From contig JAKMXF010000155.1 in assembly GCA_024704765.1 (NCBI GenBank), forward strand, positions 62,001 to 126,000: a stretch of 64,000 nt of DNA, read 5' to 3'. The notes beneath the pieces were generated by a model. That model was not told where the DNA came from and ran no database searches. It saw only the letters and a list, made by a program, of their open reading frames with translations. This document shows positions 56,669 through 64,000 of this stretch, piece after piece (the first letter of the stretch is position 1; each line of letters begins with the position of its first letter). Position numbers and translations under genes: made by a program. Source of the DNA: Oopsacas minuta (lineage: Eukaryota; Porifera; Hexactinellida; Lyssacinosida; Leucopsacidae).

Positions 56669-58941
56669 CAGTGTTTCCAAAACTGGGGGTCGTGGGACAT
56701 TGCATTAGCTCGAATTCATATACAGTTGAGGGATTTAATTTAGCAAGTTGTCAATTATCTTTGTTTCGTTTGACTAAGTCTGTTTATGGTTGCTTTAGTG
56801 TCTGTAAACATATAGTATTATGGTGTTAAATCAAAACTTTATTTTAAATGGTGTAAATTTACTTATGATGTAATTATAACAACTATACTGAACAATATGC
56901 GTAGTGTACACTTATTACAGTGTCATTAGGTTAATGGTATTTAAGTACATTTATGCAATAATTATGTAATAGAAATTTTCTAAAATCAAAATCAACTATC
57001 ATAGCAACGGCTCCAAAAAAAGCGGAAGTACGCAGAAGATTATATAAACTATGGATTTACATATATTCAAAATTCGGGAATTCAAAACCCCCAATGTGTC
57101 GTATGCAATGAGCTCTCCCAGCCGAATCAATGAAACCGAGTAAATTAAAAAGACATCTCAAAACTCGTCATCCTGAACATTCATCTAAAGATCCTTCATT
57201 TTTCAAAAGGATGGAAACTGTGTTGAAGCGATCAAGACTTGATACAACAGGCACTTATCAACAACAGTCGCTCACCTGTATTGAAGCTTCATACCTTGTA
57301 TCTTTAAGAATAGCAAGAAAGCACAAACCTAACACAATTGGAGAGCACCTCATACTCCCTTGTGTAATGACATAGCTCAACTTATTTTTGGAAATGAATG
57401 CGCCAAAAAGTCATCATGCATCCCTCTTCCTAATAACACCGTCGAGCGAAGAATTTCTGATATTCGTATAATATCCTGAAACAGATTGCGAAACAATTAC
57501 TCGTTTTTCCTATTAAGTTGTTTTCACTGCAACTAGCTGAGTCTACAAGATGTTTCATCATGCTCACAATTAATGGTATACTACCGTTATGTTTACAATA
57601 ATAAATTTAAGGAAGAGTTTTTGTTCTGTCGTGAACTTGACACGACAACCAGAGCACAGGATATCTTTGAACTGATTGACAATTTTTTCCAAGATAATAA
57701 ACTCGAGTGGAAGGATTTGTATGGCGTTTGGAGTGATGGAGCACCAGCTATGCTTGGTTCGCGTTCAGGCTTTCAAAGGCTTGTCAAAGATAAATCACCA
57801 AAAAGTCACAGGAGTACACTGCGTGATCCATAGACAAGCGCTAGCTTGTAAAACTATACCACCACAGCTCTTAGAAATGATGTCTACAATAATAAAGATA
57901 GTTAACTTTATTATCAAATCCAGTGCACTTAACACGCGGCTTTTCAGAGAACTATGCGAGGACATGACTGCCAGTCACCAAACTCTACTCTTTTACACTC
58001 AAGTACGTTGGCTTTCAAAGGGAAATGTTCTTCAAAGAGTCCAAATATTGCTTCCGGAGATAAAGGTATTCCTTGACCAAAATGCAAAACATGAATTTTT
58101 GTCAATAATCTCAGATGAGAGGAGCGAAATACATCTTGCTTACCTTGTCGATATTTTTGATTCCATCAACAGTTTAGATATCTCTCTTCAAGGCAAAATA
58201 AATACATTATAGATTTGAATGGAAAACTAAATTCTTTCCAATGAAACTTAAGAATTGGAAAGAATAATTGAAAATGGAAATATTTTGTATGTTCGGAGGG
58301 TTATCTGAACCTTTCGAGAAGAAAGATATTAGGCTAGTCGAGGACACCAAAGGTATTATCAGTGAACACCTTGCAGCTATGGAATCTGAATTTTCTCATT
58401 ATTTTACTGAATGTGGTGACATCGAATATACTTTACTCAGAAATCAATTCATTTTATCTTCTCAAACAATACCTGATATGAATGATCGGGCTCAGGATGA
58501 ATTAATAGGACTTATCAATGATGGATCTGCAAAGGAAGTCTTTAAAAGAGAGGAATTTATTACTTTTTGGAGCTTAATGAAAGTTTCATATCCCACATCG
58601 ACAAGAATTGTGCTCCGAAAACTTCTGCCATTTGCGACAACTTACCTCTGTGAATCAAGTTTTTCCACTCTTCTACGGCTAAAAAAGTAGCACTAGGAAT
58701 AGATTAAAAGTGGAAGATGATCTACGTTGCGTACTCTCTACCATAGAGCCTGAAATACAAGAGTTAGTTAAGCAGAAACAACTACATCCTTCACATTAGA
58801 AAACATTTATTAGTGATATCATACCATAATACTACTGAATTGATCATGAATTATCATATAATCCTAGTCAACTTTGGGGGGCCGCGAGGTTTTTGATGAA
58901 CTAAAAGTGGGTCGCTAAGTATAGAAGTTTGGGAACCACTG
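56669..58941 (+). mobile_element. BED-type hAT transposon, 2273 bp
   Basis: The left end CAGTGTTTCCAAAACTGG and right end (inward) CAGTGGTTCCCAAACTTC are canonical hAT termini. Flanking 8-mers ATATAAGA (56661-56668) and ATATAGGA (58942-58949) agree at 7 of 8. Size and transposase type match the hAT at 11589-13856, although the proteins are clearly diverged, so these are two lineages of one group. Confidence 0.93.
57012..58799 (+). pseudogene. hAT transposase (SCAND3/ZBED5/FAM200-like), frameshifted
   Basis: KRKYAEDYINYGF and QCVVCNELS open the BED finger; after a one-base shift MKPSKLKRHLKTRHPEH completes its histidine pair. Then IEASYLVSLRIARKHKPNTI and GEHLILPC. A later frame gives GVWSDGAPAMLGSRSGFQ and, after a shift near 57800, HCVIHRQALACK, FYTQVRWLSKGNVLQRV, and further on FGGLSEPFEKKD, PFATTYLCESSFSTLLRLKK (hAT dimerisation region), with the final shift near 58686 leading to STRNRLKVEDDLRCVLS and a TAG at 58797-58799. 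At least four frameshifts. The segment around 57380-57560 that should join the BED and core regions is poorly preserved. Confidence 0.88.
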
Positions 58942-58949
58942 ATATAGGA

Positions 58950-60299
58950 TGTAGAGTGATTGATGTCCTATAATCTTTCAAGGTCAACCAATTACAAAAC
59001 GAGAGTCAAGATGTGTTGAAACATGTGAATCTCAGTTTGGATCCGTGCGACTTCAAAACTCTTCCAGATCCTTCTATGAATATGCAAGTGGGACGGAAAA
59101 TTTGACACAATATATGATGACCTGTCTCACAAACCATTTTTATGAATGAACTTCACTTTCAAGGCAAAAATATAATAGAATCGTCCCAGAAATCAAATGT
59201 GTAGATTCTCCTTCATTAGTGATGGCTTGATGGCATTATGGAACAGATAGAAGTTGTATGCTACTACTTTCTGATCCTCTGTAGGTATGGACTTAATTCG
59301 GTTCCTAATAGGCGAATGATCACAACAAGCGGGATTATAATAAGCAATTTTGAATGTAGCTGTATCAATAGAATAGGTAAAAATGACATGATATTATAAG
59401 ATGTGTTACTTCTTCATAGTAAATGGATTGTAACATCATAGTATAATCTCAAAATATCATACCTCGAGATATCACAAGTGTTAAGTTAGCAGACTATTCG
59501 ACCATACTTCAGCCACTAATGTATAAGTGACGCACATGTATAAGTGACGCACCTGTATACTAGACCCCCATGTAAACTTGACCCACATCCACTTATCAGA
59601 TTTTAACAAACTTAATCTCATTCGATAGAGCAGCATAGAAAGTTTAACCGAATGTGACTTTGGTTTAAAATTTTTTACTTAATATAGCATTTTTTGGTCA
59701 ATTGCCTATGTATACGAATTCATTAAAATTACTACCTAGAAGTTAGAATCCGATTCCGAAATTCGTATACACAATTGTGCAATATGAAGGTATAATTTAT
59801 CAACATGAACGCCTCAAAATTTACAGATACCTTAATGTTTTATTCTATAATTCAATTCCTTAAAAAACAGGAGGTCGTTAGCACTTTTTTAAAGACATTT
59901 GTGGCCATAAACTTCTAAACTTCATCATTTTCCAAAACAAATATATTTGTGCATACAAGTATGACTCTAGCCTCCAGTACATGTTTGTCATGTTTACAAG
60001 TTGATTGACTTCAAACTAAGCTAGTTACGATTCCAAATTAGAACGGTCTATTCTTATCTATTCAATGAAAAAGGTTAATTGATTGTACAAATTATACAAA
60101 CCCCTTCGCCATAGTAATACTATTTTGATATTTTTGTTTCAAACACTCGATTTTGCTTTGTTTGCTATCATATTAGATATTTCTTAGTTCTTGCTCTACA
60201 CTATTCATTATTTTGTCTGACTACCTGTTGCATTAGCGGGTATAGAAGAAAAGAAAGGAGTTTGTTACAATGTTCTTACCATCAAATGATTTTCTCCTT
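58950..60299. other. Intergenic; small 17-bp tandem duplication
   Basis: ATGTATAAGTGACGCAC occurs twice back to back at 59519-59552, with diverged continuations (TGTATACTAGACCCCC, ATGTAAACTTGACCCAC) after it, giving four related blocks. Nothing else recognised. Confidence 0.5.
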
Positions 60300-60600
60300 T
60301 CTATATCACAGCCTGAAACAGAAAAAATGATTAGGTACTCTTGGGTTTAACAGGAATCCATGGATACTTGCACTCCACCACTCACCATCTAAACTCTCAA
60401 TTGATTTCTTACTCTTAGAATATTAGATAAAGTTTCAGACATTAGAGAGCATACAGAATGTCTTTTGCCTTCGAGATTTAGTAATTGCACCACTTCATCT
60501 GCTGCTCGGTTGATATCATAGTCTTGAACCTTCAATATGATAGCCAAGTCAAGACGTGTTTTCGGGCTCTCAGATTATATTGTGGCTTCAGCCATCTTGA
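60300..60600 (-). pseudogene. Possible decayed coding fragment, family unknown
   Basis: The minus strand reads KTRLDLAIILKVQDYDINRA, ADEVVQLLNLEGKRHSVC and then, one frame away, KKSIESLDGEWWSASIHGFL, with few stops and protein-like composition. A GTGAGT at about 60386 and TTTTTTCTGTTTCAG ending near 60312 would also make a consensus 75-bp intron. I do not recognise the protein. It may be a relic of another transposon or chance. Confidence 0.25.
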
Positions 60601-60670
60601 AATTGATAAGTAGAGGTTCAATAGGTTATCAATTTAATGAACTTGATACTGCCTCATAATATGCAGTACA

Positions 60671-60700
60671 CAGTGCCGGTCAAAAAGAATGATGGCCACA
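60671..60700 (+). repeat. Solo Tc1-type terminal repeat
   Basis: CAGTGCCGGTCAAAAAGAAT is close to the CAGTGCCGGTCAAAA start shared by many Tc1-like elements. No transposase or second end was found downstream. Confidence 0.5.
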
Positions 60701-60953
60701 CTTCACTCAATTAGGCCCGGGCGAAGCTTAACAAATTCATGTCTCGAAATGAACAAAATATATAATGAGAAACTTTGAAAAAGAAATAAAAATTTCAAAA
60801 ATATACGTGAAATAGGATCACTTTGTGAGATCTATTGAGTAAGTTATTTTGAATTGGATTTAAATAATTAGAGGATCCACATATATATATATACAAAAGA
60901 ATTCAGAAAACGAAATTCAAAGTACAAATATCCGTTATCATTTCTCAAAAATG

Positions 60954-60980
60954 GACAAACAAACAAACAAACAAACAAAG
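60954..60980. repeat. (CAAA)n microsatellite
   Basis: Six consecutive CAAA units. The complement resembles the GTTTGTTTG tract of the composite repeat at 52043, but the flanks do not obviously match. Confidence 0.8.
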
Positions 60981-61184
60981 ACCATAACAACTGAGGTTTA
61001 GAATATAGATTACTTCTATTATCTGTCAAATATCGTGGACTCCCTCGCACAGTGACTATCAACAATCGAATGTATGGTACTTGGACCATTCTAATCAGTA
61101 GATACTTTTGGATTCGGTTCAAAAATATTGCTAACTTTATCGATCCAGAGAAATTATTGAAAAATTTCATTTCTTATCAAAGAC
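60981..61184. other. Intergenic
   Basis: No supported feature in this spacer. Confidence 0.3.
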
Positions 61185-61545
61185 ACTGGGGGCCTCCATT
61201 CACTAAACAACTTAACATAATATTGGCTTAACTTTTAAGTAAAAACTAAGTATTTGCTTAGGTTTTCAGCAAAACTAAGTATTCAGTTTGACTTAAGCAA
61301 AACTTATATAAATCTTAAGTCATATTTAAGTTAGTATTTACTTCACAAAACCTAAGTAAAACTAAATATTTGCCTAACTTCAAGCAAACACCAAGTATCT
61401 GCTTAAGTTATTTAAGCAAAACTAAGTATTCGGTTAAACTCAAGTAAACTTAAGCAAAGCAAATCGTAATTCGGATTTAAGTTGGTATTCACCAAACAAA
61501 ACTTAAGCAAAAAACTAAATATTTCCTTGAGTTAGTTCAAATACC
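61185..61545. repeat. CTTAAG/AACTAAGTAT-rich repeat patch
   Basis: AACTAAGTATT, ACTTAAGC and TTTAAGT-type motifs occur more than fifteen times in 360 bp, on both strands. The borders read CCTCCATTCACTAAACAACT on the left and GGTATTCACCAAACAAAACT near the right, a direct echo that may mark unit or element boundaries. It is not a clean tandem array. Confidence 0.55.
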
Positions 61546-63299
61546 CTTCAATACCCTCGTTATTCATTATTTCCTCTATAGCAATTCCATCAATGTTAAT
61601 CTCATCAGGATCTTACTGATTGTTTAACGTGGCCATTGACTCTCATCTAAATTCCCACCAGACTTATATTGTACTCACAGACTTCAATACCACACTACGC
61701 CACCGCGCCCGTACTTAACCTTACATATGAAAATGAATACGTGCGACAAATTAATTCAACATGCAGCAATAAAGAACATGCTATAGTTGAGTACAGCAAC
61801 CTGAACTGTAATTTAGGTAGGTATTTTCGATTATGGATCAGTTCAAACTACTAGGAATCAGTGAAATTTCAAAATAGAATAGTTCAAAAAGTAATAAATA
61901 TTCCGAAAAGAAATTTAAAAACATGATCCACCAACCCTCCATAGGATCCTTAAGAAAAATTATGTCAAAAGAATAATGAGAAGGCTGTCAAATAACACAT
62001 TATTGTTGACCGTTTAGAAAATTTTCTGGCCTTAATGCTAAGTCATCAGACATATTTCTACATTTTGATGACATTTTCATAATACACCAACGCTATACTT
62101 TCGAATAGTAACAATATTTTTCTCTAGCTTTATGAAAGTCGGTCAAATAAACGATTGAAGTGAATAAATTTTTAGTTCGAATTGACTGCTAATTTATTCT
62201 GCGTCTATATCTCACCTATCGCCTAGTATAAATATAATTAAATTCAGTCGGATTTGGGTTAAGGAACATGAGTTTGAACTGACCCTACTTTATGAGAATA
62301 TGATTCATCCCTACCACTCTCACTCCAACTTAAAATTTGAATTCCTCTAGCTCGGCGACTTGTTAATATTATTTAATTAAATTAACTTTCATAAACGTCC
62401 ATATGGGCAAAGTATGCATAGAGAATTTCAGAACTTCTGACTTTTAGGTTGGTAAATTCAATGGAGACGTGACTCTAAAAATTCTGACCAAACTAGTAAC
62501 TAAAAGTAAAAATTTTAAATCAACATATTGCGTAAACGTCCAACTCTCCTCCTTCCAAAGATACTAATTTCGTTTAAATCTGATGAGTATAAGTGAGTCA
62601 AATTAGTGACTGAAGTCACCTCTTGTTGAACTTTCTGCTAACTTCACATTCGCTAATTGACTAACTCAAATACTAAGTTGTATAATACGCATATAACATA
62701 TAATACGTAATATGTGATCTATTGTGTACGTATTATACGTCTAGATTAATCACGAAATAGAAGATTTTGACATTTTTAGACTTGCATATATCACATAATT
62801 ATCAAGTATTATAAAATTTGGTCAACTATGCTGATTTTTCTAATTAACAATTCGAGAACCTCTATTTTTATGTGAAATATCGATTGCAGAAATCATCCCA
62901 ATTGAAGTTACGTCACCAAAAATTGTAGATTGAATGTATAACACGTAATACATCTTCATTAAAAGACGTATTGAACAACTTAGCTCAAATATATAGTACT
63001 TATAAATATCCTGAGAAGTGAAACTGTTTCCTATTGACGAATCTTGCTATTTTTACTGTTAAATTTATAAATCTGAGACGAAGAAAGTCGTCTAAATGTG
63101 CATCGGTTAATCTTGATAATATCTGTTCACAGATCTAAGTGCTGCCAAAAGCAAATATCATCGTTTTGTAACATTTCATATAACATACCTTGATAAAATT
63201 ACAATGTATTAACTCATTATGCTTTCACTTAAGATTCTTGTTGGCTGTAGATCTATAACTTCTATTTGGAAATACTCCGGAAGACTTCAACATCGACAA
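61546..63299. other. Intergenic, nothing recognised
   Basis: AT-rich. A palindromic TATAATACGTAATATGTG region at 62670-62745 and AACACGTAATAC near 62940 share an ACGTAATA-type motif. No gene seen. Confidence 0.35.
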
Positions 63300-63379
63300 T
63301 TAACGGATATGAAAACAGAAGAATATATTATGAGATTGCATCAAAATCTCCAAACATCTCTATGAGTGATTCAAAACAG

Positions 63380-63738
63380 CTCTTGCCAATGAATCGGCAA
63401 ATGGTACTGATACTGAGTCATCTTGACAACTTGGCCAAGTTTGAATTTTACAAATTGTAAGTAGAATGCTGTTTTGAAATATAGTCAATTTGGGATCAAA
63501 ATAAGGTCATAAAAATTTCATTAATTAGCCCTCCGTTACCTAGTAGTCTCAAGTTCGGATCATTAGAATATTGTGTGACATCTGCAAGTAAGGTCAGCTG
63601 CCACACCAATTTTCCATCCCATAGTTCATCAACTGGAATCCCCGATCTAGTCATGAAATTGCACATTTCTCTACGCAACTTGCAAATCAAACACGACACT
63701 TTTTGTACACTTTGTATGCAAAAAACTATCCATTCCAT
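63380..63738 (-). pseudogene. hAT transposase fragment, GTF2IRD2-like type
   Basis: The minus frame from 63738 reads LRREMCNFMTRSGIPVDELW, then DGKLVWQLTLLADVTQYSND and PNLRLLGNGGLINEIF. The arrangement W-x-L-x-LLADVT...NLRL-x-GN-x-LI-x-I corresponds to the region after the catalytic core in GTF2IRD2-related and Charlie-like hAT transposases. It weakens below 63496 (possible continuation KFKLGQVVKMTQYQYHLP). Only about 80 residues are visible, with no terminal repeats. Confidence 0.55.
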
Positions 63739-63796
63739 TTATCGTTCTCGACCTCTTTCTATCTTACGCATTTTCAGTAAAGACATTTTAAGTTGA

Positions 63797-64000
63797 ATGT
63801 TAACTAATACGTATTTGAGAGACTTGAGTAAAGAATCATAAAATTTATGCAAAATTTGTGTGATTATGTTAATTGGCTTGGTAGAGATTCAATTTCTATT
63901 TGTAATTGTACTAAGCCATGAAAGTGTATGTTTGCAATCAACGTCTCCCAGTTTAAATACACCAAAAACAAATCGTAAATCATTACTATTCGAATTCGTT
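63797..64000. other. Right edge, nothing recognised
   Basis: AT-rich DNA upstream of the hAT fragment. More of its N-terminal part was sought here and not found. Confidence 0.3.

Overview
This is an AT-rich stretch of animal nuclear DNA, most likely from an arthropod. I recognise no host gene, no rRNA or tRNA, no bacterial operon and no CRISPR array. Nearly every recognisable coding stretch belongs to a DNA (class II) transposon or its relic: Tc1/mariner, maT-like DD37D, DD37E, pogo-like, hAT (three transposase types), Mutator-like (MULE), THAP/P-type, and one transposase-like family I cannot assign. No reverse transcriptase or LTR was recognised. Dominance by Tc1/mariner and hAT, high A+T and absence of host exons resemble intergenic DNA of crustaceans such as parasitic copepods. 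That assignment is inference from composition and element types only.

Layout. 0-10 kb: a broken transposase-like gene cut by the left edge, a 41-bp tandem array, a pogo-like MITE, a maT-like element, a non-autonomous hAT and a second maT-like relic. 10.9-14.6 kb: a mariner split by a hAT that has a perfect 8-bp target duplication. 14.7-18.4 kb: a short old hAT containing a ZMYM/TTF-type hAT with the only intact long gene here (763 codons). 18.4-25 kb: sparse DNA with small palindromic relics. 25.3-26.7 kb: a DD34E Tc1 element, repeated almost identically in inverted orientation at 41.7-43.1 kb, both copies with the same in-frame stop. 27.5-29.5 kb: a MULE encoding FLYWCH finger, MULE transposase and C-terminal RING finger, bounded by inverted arrays of a short motif. 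29.6-32.3 kb: a DD37D-type element split by a mariner, followed by an internally deleted THAP/P-type relic. 33-36.8 kb: featureless apart from one perfect hairpin. 36.9-38 kb: another mariner relic. 38.6-46.5 kb: two inverted copies of an old repeat, one interrupted by one Tc1 element and the other by three. Each copy supplies empty target sites that confirm the other's insertions. 47-64 kb: Tc1 and mariner fragments, composite repeats, a short hAT with target duplication, a second BED-type hAT, a CTTAAG-rich patch, and a hAT fragment related to the GTF2IRD2 type near the right edge.

The genes form no pathway. They are independent mobile elements that inserted into one another, so nesting gives a relative order of events. 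The best candidates for unusual biology are the RING-bearing MULE with motif-array ends, the pair of Tc1 copies sharing one disabling stop, and the intact ZMYM-type hAT gene. All boundaries and family calls come from reading the sequence by eye; no database search was possible.
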